Below are positions 27,775-35,777 of a DNA stretch of 64,000 nucleotides, in pieces. Source of the stretch: R-RK-3 sp963842775 (GTDB lineage: Bacteria; Pseudomonadota; Alphaproteobacteria; Rhizobiales; Rhodomicrobiaceae); NCBI GenBank assembly GCA_963842775.1, contig CAWJHQ010000010.1:124001-188000 (forward strand). Reading direction: 5' to 3'. A program made the position numbers and the translations under genes. The notes below the pieces were generated by a model, which saw nothing but the letters and a program-made list of their open reading frames with translations, had not been told where the DNA came from and did no database searches. How positions within the stretch are numbered: position 1 is the first letter of the stretch; every line of letters starts with the position of its first letter.

Positions 27775-29445
27775 ATGTCTATGTCTGACGATCCAAGAGG
27801 TTTCCGGCGCGGACAGCCCGGCAACCGCGATCAAGCCGCACCTCAGCAGGGGCGTGGCGGACGCGGCGCTCCTCCGCGCGACGACCGCTTCGACAATTTC
27901 CGGCAGCCTGAATCGCCCGCCGGCCGTCAGCCTGAGAAGCATCAGCCTTCGTTCTCGGCTTACCGGCCCGAAGCCTATGCGGCGCAAGAGCGGTCGCCCG
28001 CGCGTCTGGCTCCGACATCCGAGCCGTTCCCGCGCGCGCAGCAGGACCGCGATCCGTATCGCGGCGGCCAGAATTCAGGCGATCCATACGCAGCACCCAA
28101 TGGGCGCGGCTATGATAATGACTGGCGCGCCGATCCGTACAACGATCAAGCCCCGAATTACTACCCTCCCGATGAACCCGCGGGCGGCGATGCGCAGTCC
28201 GTTCATGATCGATTCTTCGCACCCGAACCCGATCGGGCTCCGCCGCCTCCGCCACGCTATAATGGCTCCCGTGACGATCAGGAGTTCGGCGCGGATCTTG
28301 GGAATTATCCGGCGGCCCAGAGGCATAGCGGCGTTCACGGCGCCAACGCGGGATTCGACGATCAGCGCGGGGAAGAGTGGGACCAGCCTCCCGCTCCCGC
28401 TTCGGTACGCCCGTTCCATGCACCGGCGACGATCCCCGACGATGATCTTGATGCCGATTTCTTCGCGGATGAGGACGATTACGACGCCGAGGAATACCCG
28501 CCGGAGAAGGGCGGCCGGAAAAAGCTGATGGCTGCCGTACTTGTCGGCGCAGTGGTGACCGGCGGCGGCCTCGCTTATGTCTATAAGACGAGCGGCGGCG
28601 CCGGTGACGGATATCCTTCGGTCATTTCCGCCGATAGCCGGCCCGTGAAAGAAGAACCCGCTGAACCGGGCGGACGCGATTTTCCGAATGGCAACAAGCT
28701 GATCTATGATCGGCTCGGCGGAGCAGCTCAAGAGGCTGGCGCCGCGCCGACGCGGCTTGCGGGCGGATCGCCCTCCGGCAAAACAGAGACGCAAGGCGGC
28801 GTGCCGACCGGCGGCACGCTGGAGGAGCGCATCGAGAACGCGCTCAAAGCTCAGAAAGAGGAAGAGCCCGCGGCAGCTCAGAAGCGTGGCGGCGGCGCTG
28901 CCTCGCCCGATACGCCGCGCACCGTGCGCACCATGACCTTCGGACCGGACGGAACCCAGCAGGCGGTTGAGTCGAAGACGCAGCGGGTCGCGGCCAATAA
29001 TAACGCATTGTCTTCGGGCGTTGTCGTGACCACGCAGCCGACATCGGCGTCCACCCGCGACGATCCTCCACCCGCTGAGGGACCCGCCGAAACGAGCGCG
29101 GCTGCCGAGAGTGCTCCGGCGCCTCGTCAGACGCGGACTGCGGCCGTGGCGCCGCAAGCGGCTCCGCAACTCACTGAAGCGGCGGGTGGAAGCGGCAATT
29201 TCTTCGTGCAGATCGCCGCCCGCAACGATCAGGATGCGGCGATGGCGGCTTTCGCCAGCCTGCAGCAGAAATATGCGGGCGTGCTGGGCAATCACTCACC
29301 GTCGGTCCGCAAGGTCGATCTGGGTGAGAAAGGCGTCTGGTTCCGCTTGCTCGTTGGCCCGATCGTATCGAAGGGCGAGGCCGATCAGCTTTGCGAGCAG
29401 CTCAAGACCGCCGGTATGAAGGGCTGTTTTGCGCGCAAGGATTGA
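27775..29445 (+). CDS. SPOR-domain membrane protein
   Basis: SPOR domains bind denuded peptidoglycan at division sites. The 556-residue protein has a long disordered N-terminal part (about 245 residues rich in Arg, Pro, Asp, Tyr), one membrane helix (KLMAAVLVGAVVTGGGLAYVY, about residues 252-272), a periplasmic Ala/Pro linker and a C-terminal SPOR domain (FFVQIAARNDQDAAMAAFASL to CFARKD, about 473-556). The ATG at 27775 follows an AAGGAAC site. It stands between argS and nagZ, as is usual in this group. Confidence 0.92.
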   Translation: MSMSDDPRGFRRGQPGNRDQAAPQQGRGGRGAPPRDDRFDNFRQPESPAGRQPEKHQPSFSAYRPEAYAAQERSPARLAPTSEPFPRAQQDRDPYRGGQNSGDPYAAPNGRGYDNDWRADPYNDQAPNYYPPDEPAGGDAQSVHDRFFAPEPDRAPPPPPRYNGSRDDQEFGADLGNYPAAQRHSGVHGANAGFDDQRGEEWDQPPAPASVRPFHAPATIPDDDLDADFFADEDDYDAEEYPPEKGGRKKLMAAVLVGAVVTGGGLAYVYKTSGGAGDGYPSVISADSRPVKEEPAEPGGRDFPNGNKLIYDRLGGAAQEAGAAPTRLAGGSPSGKTETQGGVPTGGTLEERIENALKAQKEEEPAAAQKRGGGAASPDTPRTVRTMTFGPDGTQQAVESKTQRVAANNNALSSGVVVTTQPTSASTRDDPPPAEGPAETSAAAESAPAPRQTRTAAVAPQAAPQLTEAAGGSGNFFVQIAARNDQDAAMAAFASLQQKYAGVLGNHSPSVRKVDLGEKGVWFRLLVGPIVSKGEADQLCEQLKTAGMKGCFARKD

Positions 29446-30475
29446 TGCGGGGCCACGCGAATTGATTCCCGGTACTGGCCTCAGGGCGTTGATCAGCGGG
29501 TGTGAGGCGACACGCCTCACCGCCTCGGAGCGGAGCTTCTTCCGCGACACGCGCCCTTGCGGCTTCATCCTCTTCAAACGGAATTGCGAGGACGCGGATC
29601 AGATTCGCGCCCTTGTCGGCGATTTCCGAGAGGCGGTGAACGACGCTTCGGCTCTCATCCTCATCGACCAGGAAGGCGGACGGGTCCAGCGCCTTGTGCC
29701 GCCCCTCTGCCGGCATTATCCGGCCGCCCGGCGCTTTGCCGCGCTGCACAGCGGCGATGCCGTAAAGGGATTGGAAGCCGCACGCTCCGGCGCAAGGCTG
29801 ATCGCCCGCGATCTGGCGGGCCTCGGAATAACCGTCAACTGCGCGCCGGTGCTCGATGTGCCGGTACCGGGAGCGCATGACATCATAGGCGACCGCGCCT
29901 ATGGCAGCACGGTGGACGATATCGCGGCGCTCGGCCGGGCCGTCGCGGAGGGCTATCTCGAAGGCGGCATCCTTCCCGTGATCAAGCATATTCCCGGCCA
30001 CGGCCGCGCAGAGGTGGACAGCCACGCGTCGTTGCCAGTAATCAATGCGACCCTCGATGAGCTGAGCCGCACGGATTTCGTTCCGTTCCGTGCGCTGAGC
30101 GACATGCCGCTCGGCATGACGGCGCATATTCTCATTCCCGCCATCGACAAGGACGCGCCCGCCAGCGCATCGCCCAGGATCATCCGGGAAATCATTCGCG
30201 GCGACATCGGCTTTGACGGCCTCTTGATGTGCGACGATCTCGGTATGGGCGCGCTCAGCGGCACCATGCAGGAGCGCACGCGCGCCGTGCTCGATGCCGG
30301 ATGCGACGTGGCGCTGCATTGCAGCGGCAATTTCGATCAGATGACCGCGGTCGCGTCGGTCGTGCCCGAGCTTGCCGGCGAAGCTGCCCGGCGGTTCGCG
30401 GCGGCCTGCGCCCGCATTGCGGCGCCCCGACCCTTCGACGAGGCGCGCGCGGAAGCTCTGCTGAGCGAAGTCTAG
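29429..30475 (+). CDS. nagZ: Beta-N-acetylhexosaminidase
   Basis: Family GH3 cytoplasmic enzyme that removes GlcNAc from anhydro-muropeptides in cell-wall recycling. The nucleophile region is GFDGLLMCDDLGMGAL, and the His/Asp dyad lies in KHIPGHGRAEVDSH; ILIDQEGGRVQRL marks the sugar-binding site. The open frame starts at TTG 29429 inside the end of the SPOR gene; a TTG at 29489 (LISGCEATRL) is an equally likely start, as no in-frame ATG occurs there. It belongs to the argS-to-scpB chain. Confidence 0.93.
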   Translation: MRARIDAGPRELIPGTGLRALISGCEATRLTASERSFFRDTRPCGFILFKRNCEDADQIRALVGDFREAVNDASALILIDQEGGRVQRLVPPLCRHYPAARRFAALHSGDAVKGLEAARSGARLIARDLAGLGITVNCAPVLDVPVPGAHDIIGDRAYGSTVDDIAALGRAVAEGYLEGGILPVIKHIPGHGRAEVDSHASLPVINATLDELSRTDFVPFRALSDMPLGMTAHILIPAIDKDAPASASPRIIREIIRGDIGFDGLLMCDDLGMGALSGTMQERTRAVLDAGCDVALHCSGNFDQMTAVASVVPELAGEAARRFAAACARIAAPRPFDEARAEALLSEV

Positions 30476-30529
30476 AGGGCTGATAGTCATACCATTCACA
30501 TATCGGCGCCTGGAGCGCGATCAGGAAAA

Positions 30530-30707
30530 GCATGTCCCCGCGAAGGCGGGGATGGAATCCGGTTTTCCGTCCGATCGCGCGACCAGCAAAGAATTGAGAG
30601 CGGGCCTCCCGGCTTCGATGTTTCCACGTCAACCGATCCCGCTCTGGTTGTTTGCCTCGCATCAACTTTACCAAACTTCGGCCATAGCGCTGCGTTTGGA
30701 TCGATGC
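30530..30707. repeat. Two palindromic intergenic elements before scpA
   Basis: The left element (about 30515-30590) has arms GCGATCAGGAAAAGC and GTTTTCCGTCCGATCGC and includes CCCCGCGAAGGCGGGG. The right element (30659-30707) has the ends GCATCAACTTTACCAAAC and GTTTGGATCGATGC. The right element recurs with the same ends and a different middle at 42870-42920. No gene is seen in the 260-bp gap. Confidence 0.65.
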
Positions 30708-30769
30708 TAGGCGAAATCGCATGAATCAGCGATGATGCGTTGGATTTTAACCTTTTTGCTCAGATTGAC

Positions 30770-31654
30770 ATGGGCGCACAGCGCGACAAGATCACGTCCG
30801 ACGACCGTCAAAAACCGCACGTCTCTCCGGAGGGCGGCGATTACGGCAACGTCGTGCCATTCGACGAGATGGCGGCATCCGAACGGCTGCATGTCTCGCT
30901 GGACGGCTTCGAGGGACCGCTCGATCTGCTGCTTAATCTCGCCCGCACACAGAAGGTCGATCTGACGAAGATCTCGATTCTGGAGCTGGCCGAGCAGTAT
31001 CTGCAATTCATAGCCGAAGCACGGGCCTTGCGTCTGGAAATCGCAGCCGATTATCTCGTGACGGCCGCCTGGCTCGCCTTTCTGAAGTCCAAATTGCTGC
31101 TTCCCGTCGAGGCGAAGCAGGAGGACGGCCCGAGCGGCGAGGAAATGGCCCTGCATCTGGCTTTCCGGCTGAAGCGGCTGGAGGCGATGCGCGACGCGGT
31201 GGCCCGGCTATTCACGCGCAAGCAACTCGGCGTCGACATTTTCTCGCGCGGCATGCCGGAGGGCATCCGCACCGTCCGCAAGAGCGATTATTGGGCGAGC
31301 GTCTATGATTTGCTCAAGGCCTATGCCGAACAGCGGCGCCGCACAGCCATGGTGGCGCCGGTCAAAATGGGCGGCCGGAAGGTCTGGTCGATCCGGGAAG
31401 CCCGCGAGCGCCTCGAACGGCTGTTCGGCATTCCCGGCAACTGGTCGATCCTCGACAGCTACATCGAAGACTATCTGCGTGACGCGGAAATAAGCAAAAC
31501 CGCGCTTGCCAGTTCCTTCGGCGCGACGCTCGAATTGACGCGTGAAGGATTCACCGAGCTTCGCCAGGCGCGTGCGTTCGCGCCGATTTATGTTCGCTGG
31601 CTAAGGGAGAAGCCCTCCCAGGACCCTGCCGGCGACCCTACATCAGTCAGTTAA
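30770..31654 (+). CDS. scpA: Segregation and condensation protein A
   Basis: Kleisin subunit of the SMC-ScpAB condensin, which bridges the SMC heads and compacts the chromosome. The N-terminal SMC-binding helix region is HVSLDGFEGPLDLLLNLARTQKVDLTKISI, followed by LEIAADYLVTAAWLAFLKSKLLLP. The C-terminal winged helix is TLELTREGFTELRQARAFAPIYV. The ATG at 30770 (MGAQRDK) gives 294 residues; the frame opens 30 bp earlier with TTG. scpB follows 71 bp downstream. Confidence 0.93.
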   Translation: MGAQRDKITSDDRQKPHVSPEGGDYGNVVPFDEMAASERLHVSLDGFEGPLDLLLNLARTQKVDLTKISILELAEQYLQFIAEARALRLEIAADYLVTAAWLAFLKSKLLLPVEAKQEDGPSGEEMALHLAFRLKRLEAMRDAVARLFTRKQLGVDIFSRGMPEGIRTVRKSDYWASVYDLLKAYAEQRRRTAMVAPVKMGGRKVWSIREARERLERLFGIPGNWSILDSYIEDYLRDAEISKTALASSFGATLELTREGFTELRQARAFAPIYVRWLREKPSQDPAGDPTSVS

Positions 31655-31725
31655 CATGCGTTCGTTTCAGCTTTGCGCGGAAGGGCAGGGTGCTATCAGC
31701 TGTGCCGCGCATAAGGAACCTTGAG

Positions 31726-32571
31726 ATGGCCGATAAAGATAAAAGCGAGCAAGCCCAAGGGCGTCTTCCCCTTCCCGCGCGTGAGCCGCCCCCCGCCCAG
31801 TCGCTTGCCGCGAATGTTTCGCGTCTGCCGTCGGCCGACCGATGGGAGAAATTGCGCATTCTGGAGGCTGTTCTGTTCGCTGCGAAGGAGCCGATGGAAG
31901 AGGCCGGGCTGGTCGAATATTTCACCGGCAAGGACGACATCGGCGCGCTTCTTGAGGAATTGCAGAACCTCTATGCCGGCCGGGGCGTCAATCTGGCCCG
32001 TGTGGCCGGAAAATGGGCATTCCGCACCGCGCCCGACCTGTCCTTCATCCTGGAGCGCCATTCGGTCGAACCGCGCCGGCTCTCCAGGGCGGCGCTGGAG
32101 ACGCTCGCGATCATCGCCTACCATCAGCCGGTTACGCGGGCCGAGATCGAGGAAATTCGCGGCGTCACCACCTCCAAGGGCACTCTCGACGTGCTGCTCG
32201 AAATGGGCTGGATCCGCTTGCGCGGGCGCCGTCGTGCGCCGGGCCGTCCGGTGACCTACGGTACGACGGAGATTTTCCTTGAGCATTTCGGCTTCGACAG
32301 CGTCAAGGACCTGCCGGGTCTTGGCGAGTTGAAGGGCGCCGGACTGCTCGACAGCAACCTGCCGCCGGGCTTCTCGATCCCTGAGCCAAACGATTCCGTG
32401 CTGCTGACGCCGGATGAAGATCCGCTCGACGGGGACGACGGCGAAGAGGTGGAGGATCCTCCCAGCGACGCCGAGCCGCCGCTCACCGAAGAGGAGCCAC
32501 CCGAAGAGGATCGCGAGCCGTTGCAATTTTCGCCGCAAGTCTTCAGTCTGTTAAGGCAAGGACAAGCCTGA
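31726..32571 (+). CDS. scpB: Segregation and condensation protein B
   Basis: Winged-helix partner of ScpA. The 281-residue protein contains ILEAVLFAAKEPMEEAGLVEYF, then LSRAALETLAIIAYHQPVTRAEIEEIRGV and LLEMGWIRLRGRRRAPGRPVTYGTTEIFLEHFG, the conserved ScpB core. The C-terminal 60 residues are acidic and Pro-rich, as in many alphaproteobacterial ScpB proteins. The ATG at 31726 follows an AAGGAAC site. The stop codon lies in the left arm of a hairpin terminator. Confidence 0.94.
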   Translation: MADKDKSEQAQGRLPLPAREPPPAQSLAANVSRLPSADRWEKLRILEAVLFAAKEPMEEAGLVEYFTGKDDIGALLEELQNLYAGRGVNLARVAGKWAFRTAPDLSFILERHSVEPRRLSRAALETLAIIAYHQPVTRAEIEEIRGVTTSKGTLDVLLEMGWIRLRGRRRAPGRPVTYGTTEIFLEHFGFDSVKDLPGLGELKGAGLLDSNLPPGFSIPEPNDSVLLTPDEDPLDGDDGEEVEDPPSDAEPPLTEEEPPEEDREPLQFSPQVFSLLRQGQA

Positions 32572-32586
32572 TAGAACAGGCTTGTC
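32561..32586 (+). terminator. Hairpin terminator at the end of scpB
   Basis: A 10-bp perfect stem, GACAAGCCTG paired with CAGGCTTGTC, with a short ATAGAA loop. The scpB stop codon overlaps the stem. The following bases are only weakly T-rich (GGTCTTGG), so termination may be partial. Confidence 0.6.
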
Positions 32587-32625
32587 GGTCTTGGTAGGCC
32601 ATGCGGTCTGGAGACGAATTTGCGT

Positions 32626-33768
32626 ATGGCGTTGTTTCGGCGGAGTGAGGATGTAGCGGCGAAGGCCGAATCTAGCGGTCTGTCCTATTGGGATAAGAAG
32701 CGCCGCGCCGCCGCGACTATTGCGGCGGGGGTTTCCCTCTCCGGCGTTTCCAAAAGTTTTTCATCGCGGCCCGCCGTTCGCGACTTCAGCTTCGACATCG
32801 CGCCTGGTGAAATCGTCGGCCTTCTCGGCCCGTCCGGTTGCGGCAAGACCACGCTGCTGCGGATGATCGCCGGGATCGAGCGTCTGGATCAGGGACGGAT
32901 CGCAATCGGCGATATTGAAGTGTCCTCGCCATCGGTCTTCATGCCGCCGGAAGAGCGCGGCGTCGGGCTGATGTTTCAGGACTTCGCGCTCTTTCCGCAT
33001 CTGTCCGTGCTCGATAACGTCGCCTTCGGATTGAAGCGGCTCGGCCGCCAGATTGCGCGCCAGGAAGCCTTGGCCGCGCTCGGGCGGATGGGGCTTGCGG
33101 ACTATGCCGCCGATTACCCGCATATGCTGTCCGGCGGGCAGCAGCAACGCGTTGCGCTGGCCCGGGCGATCGTGCCGCGCCCGGCCGTGATTCTGATGGA
33201 TGAGCCGTTTTCCGGCCTCGACAGCCGTCTGCGCCACGCTGTCCGCAATGAGACGCTGGCCATCCTTCGCGAAGTGCGCGCCACTGCGATTATCGTCACC
33301 CACGACGCCGAGGAGGCCATGCGCCTCGCTGACCGCATCGCGGTGATGCGCGACGGCCGTCTCGTTCAGTCTGGCAGCGCCGAGGAGCTGTATCGTCACC
33401 CCTCCAATGTCTATGTCGCCGAAACCTTCTCGGAAATGAACGTGCTGCCCTGCCGGGTGATTTCGGGCTGGGCCGTCGGCCCGCTCGGCCGGTTCAGGGC
33501 ACCGCAAGGCTGCGGCGACGAAGTGACGCTGTGTGTCCGCTCGCGCGAGATCGAGCTGACCGGGGCGGCCGGCGGCACCCCCGCCCGCGTGCTCGATACG
33601 CGGCCGATCGGGCCTGACGCGCTGCTGGAACTGGGTGTTCAGGGGCTGGATAAGTCCCTGACGGTGCGTATTCAAGGCACGGCCGTTCCCGCCAAGGGCT
33701 CGGAGCTGCACTTTCGCGTCAATCCGGACGCCGTCCTGATATTTCCGAATTCCGACGCTATCGATTAG
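32626..33768 (+). CDS. Orphan ABC transporter ATPase (FbpC/PotA-like)
   Basis: A 380-residue ATPase of the iron/spermidine/sulfate importer class. Walker A is GPSGCGKTT, the signature LSGGQQQRVALARA, and Walker B ILMDEPFSGLD; a C-terminal TOBE-like domain follows (CVRSREIELTGAAGGTPARVL). An N-terminal extension of about 35 residues (RRSEDVAAKAESSGLSYWDKKRRAA) is not usual. No permease or binding protein is nearby; it sits between scpB and tatA. The ATG at 32626 is preferred over the in-frame TTG at 32620. Its transport partner is unknown. Confidence 0.85.
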   Translation: MALFRRSEDVAAKAESSGLSYWDKKRRAAATIAAGVSLSGVSKSFSSRPAVRDFSFDIAPGEIVGLLGPSGCGKTTLLRMIAGIERLDQGRIAIGDIEVSSPSVFMPPEERGVGLMFQDFALFPHLSVLDNVAFGLKRLGRQIARQEALAALGRMGLADYAADYPHMLSGGQQQRVALARAIVPRPAVILMDEPFSGLDSRLRHAVRNETLAILREVRATAIIVTHDAEEAMRLADRIAVMRDGRLVQSGSAEELYRHPSNVYVAETFSEMNVLPCRVISGWAVGPLGRFRAPQGCGDEVTLCVRSREIELTGAAGGTPARVLDTRPIGPDALLELGVQGLDKSLTVRIQGTAVPAKGSELHFRVNPDAVLIFPNSDAID

Positions 33769-33978
33769 GCAGCGTGCAATCGGTGCGCATCCTTAACGGG
33801 GATCGGCCCCCTCTCCTGGCAGTTGAATTTGCTCCACGCTGCCTCTGATGCCGATTGACGCATGCCGTTCTGGCTGCGCCCGGTTGTGCCGCGGCGGCGT
33901 TGCGCCTCGCTTGCCGAGCCGCTTTTTTGCGCGTAAGTTGCGATGATGCGGCCACCCAATTATCTGAGGGTTAGGCAA

Positions 33979-34203
33979 ATGGCTCCAAGCTGGTTTAAAC
34001 TCGTTCTCGTCGTCGTCTTGATTTTTGTCCTGTTCGGCGGCCGGGGTAAGATTTCGGAGTTAATGGGAGACTTCGCGAAGGGTATCAAGAGCTTCAAGCG
34101 CGGCCTCAGCGACGATCCGGAAGAGCCCGACGCTGCCAAGGCCATCGAGGACCGTGCTGCTGACCGTGTCGAAGTGCCCGCGGGCGAGAATCTGCGGGCG
34201 TGA
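33979..34203 (+). CDS. tatA: Sec-independent translocase protein TatA
   Basis: Pore-forming component of the twin-arginine pathway, which exports folded proteins. The 74-residue product has one N-terminal membrane helix (WFKLVLVVVLIFVLFGG), the FGGRGKISELMGDFAKGIKSFK hinge and amphipathic helix, and an acidic tail. The ATG at 33979 (MAPSWFKL) is chosen; the frame opens 36 bp earlier. A hairpin lies between it and tatB. Confidence 0.93.
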   Translation: MAPSWFKLVLVVVLIFVLFGGRGKISELMGDFAKGIKSFKRGLSDDPEEPDAAKAIEDRAADRVEVPAGENLRA

Positions 34204-34229
34204 TCGGCGCCTTCGGCGCTTAACGAACG

Positions 34230-34251
34230 TTGGCGGCAAAATGGCCGCCAA
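34230..34251 (+). terminator. Hairpin between tatA and tatB
   Basis: An 8-bp stem, TTGGCGGC paired with GCCGCCAA, with a six-base loop and followed by TATTGTTTT. It has the form of a weak intrinsic terminator. Being inside the tat operon it may lower tatBC expression relative to tatA, in line with the excess of TatA the pathway needs. That role is inference. Confidence 0.5.
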
Positions 34252-34280
34252 TATTGTTTTCGTAGGAAGTTTGATCTGCA

Positions 34281-34829
34281 ATGTTCGATGTAGCCTGGTC
34301 GGAACTGCTGCTGGTCGTGATCGTGGCGATCATCGTCGTCGGTCCGAAGGAACTGCCGGGGCTGATGCGCACCGCCGGCCGTATGCTGGCCAAATTGCGG
34401 CGGCATGCCGATGAGTTCCGCAAGCAATTCGACGAAGCGGTGAAAGAGGCCGGTGGCGAGGATCTGCAACGCGAGATCAATTCGCTGCGGCAGAACAATC
34501 CAATCAACCAGATTCGCAATTCCATCGAGGACGCCGCGCGCGACTCCTACACGCCGCGGACCGGAACACTGCCGGCGAGTGCCGTCGAAGACGACCTCGG
34601 ACCGCCGCCGCCCTTGCCGCCCCGTACCGACGGCATCCTCGGCGACCAAGCCGCCAATCCGGTCGATAGCGGGCCAGCGGAACCTGCAGCCGCGTCTGTC
34701 TCACCCGATCCACACCCGCCCGCGGCCGCGAATGAAGCAGCGCCGTCCGCACCTGCCAAGGATCTGGCGGATAGCGGTCTCGGCCCTGACACGCGCATCA
34801 ACGGCGAACACCGGCCCGCGAGCCGATAG
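34281..34829 (+). CDS. tatB: Sec-independent translocase protein TatB
   Basis: Part of the TatBC receptor for twin-arginine signal peptides. The 182-residue protein begins MFDVAWSELLLVVIVAIIVVGPKELPGLMRT, the characteristic TatB start with its single membrane helix and the GPKELP hinge. A long amphipathic helix (MLAKLRRHADEFRKQFDEAVKEAG) and a disordered Pro/Ala-rich tail follow. It is 17 bp upstream of tatC. Confidence 0.95.
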   Translation: MFDVAWSELLLVVIVAIIVVGPKELPGLMRTAGRMLAKLRRHADEFRKQFDEAVKEAGGEDLQREINSLRQNNPINQIRNSIEDAARDSYTPRTGTLPASAVEDDLGPPPPLPPRTDGILGDQAANPVDSGPAEPAAASVSPDPHPPAAANEAAPSAPAKDLADSGLGPDTRINGEHRPASR

Positions 34830-34846
34830 GCAAGGCGCATTCTCAC

Positions 34847-35656
34847 GTGACCACCGACGAAATCGACGCCACGAAAGCCCCACTCCTCGATCATCTCATC
34901 GAGTTGCGCACGCGTCTGTTATGGGCGATTGCCGGCGTCACGATCGCCTTCATCGTCTGCATCTTTCTCGCCAAGGATATCTACAACATCCTCGTCATGC
35001 CCTATCGCTGGGCGGTCGGCGGCGACGTGCCGATCAGCATGATCTACACGGCGCCGCAGGAATTCTTCTTCACCCAGCTCAAGCTGGCGCTGTTCGGCGC
35101 CGTATTCCTGGCCTTTCCGATCATTGCCTCGCAAATCTATATGTTCGTCGCCCCCGGCCTCTATAAGAACGAGCGCGACGCCTTCCTGCCCTATCTCATC
35201 GCCACGCCGGTCTTGTTCTTCCTCGGCGCGATGCTGGTCTATTTCCTGATCATGCCGCTGGCGATGACGTTCTTCCTGTCCATGCAGCAGACCGAAGGGC
35301 CGGTGAAGATCGAGCTGACGGCCCGGGTCAGCGAATATCTGTCATTGATCATGACGCTGATCCTCGGGTTCGGCATTTGTTTCCAGCTTCCCGTGGTGCT
35401 GACCTTGCTGGCCCGCGCGGGGTTCATCACCGCCGACGACCTGCGCTCCAAGCGGCGCTACGCCATCGTGCTGGCGTTCTTTGTCGCGGCATTCCTCACC
35501 CCGCCCGACCCGATCAGCCAGATCGGCATGGCGATCCCGACCATCATGCTCTACGAGGGCTCGATCTGGGTCATCGCGATGATGGAGAAGAAGCGCGCGG
35601 CCAAGGACGCTCAGGATAGCGGCGGCGGTGGCACCAGCGGCGACGGCACCACCTGA
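34847..35656 (+). CDS. tatC: Sec-independent translocase protein TatC
   Basis: Multispanning core of the Tat receptor. The 269-residue protein has six membrane helices. The N-terminal PLLDHLIELRTRLLWA is the signal-peptide contact region and QEFFFTQLKLALFGAVFLAFPIIASQIYMFVAPGLYKNER the most conserved block. KRRYAIVLAFFVAAFLTPPDPISQ closes the conserved part. The start codon is GTG at 34847. serS follows about 120 bp later. Confidence 0.95.
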   Translation: MTTDEIDATKAPLLDHLIELRTRLLWAIAGVTIAFIVCIFLAKDIYNILVMPYRWAVGGDVPISMIYTAPQEFFFTQLKLALFGAVFLAFPIIASQIYMFVAPGLYKNERDAFLPYLIATPVLFFLGAMLVYFLIMPLAMTFFLSMQQTEGPVKIELTARVSEYLSLIMTLILGFGICFQLPVVLTLLARAGFITADDLRSKRRYAIVLAFFVAAFLTPPDPISQIGMAIPTIMLYEGSIWVIAMMEKKRAAKDAQDSGGGGTSGDGTT

Positions 35657-35777
35657 TCACAGCGTTTCTGTGCAGCGGCGGGCGATCCACGGGCTAAGGG
35701 TGGACGCGGGGCGGCTGGCGTCCTATAGCTGGCGGCGAAATCAACCGATCACCCTTCGCGATTACGAGAGTGCCGCC

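Noticed and set aside
28075..29295. A 406-codon minus-strand frame opposite the SPOR gene
   Set aside because: Low-complexity Ala/Arg/Gly product, antisense to a gene with a clear SPOR domain.
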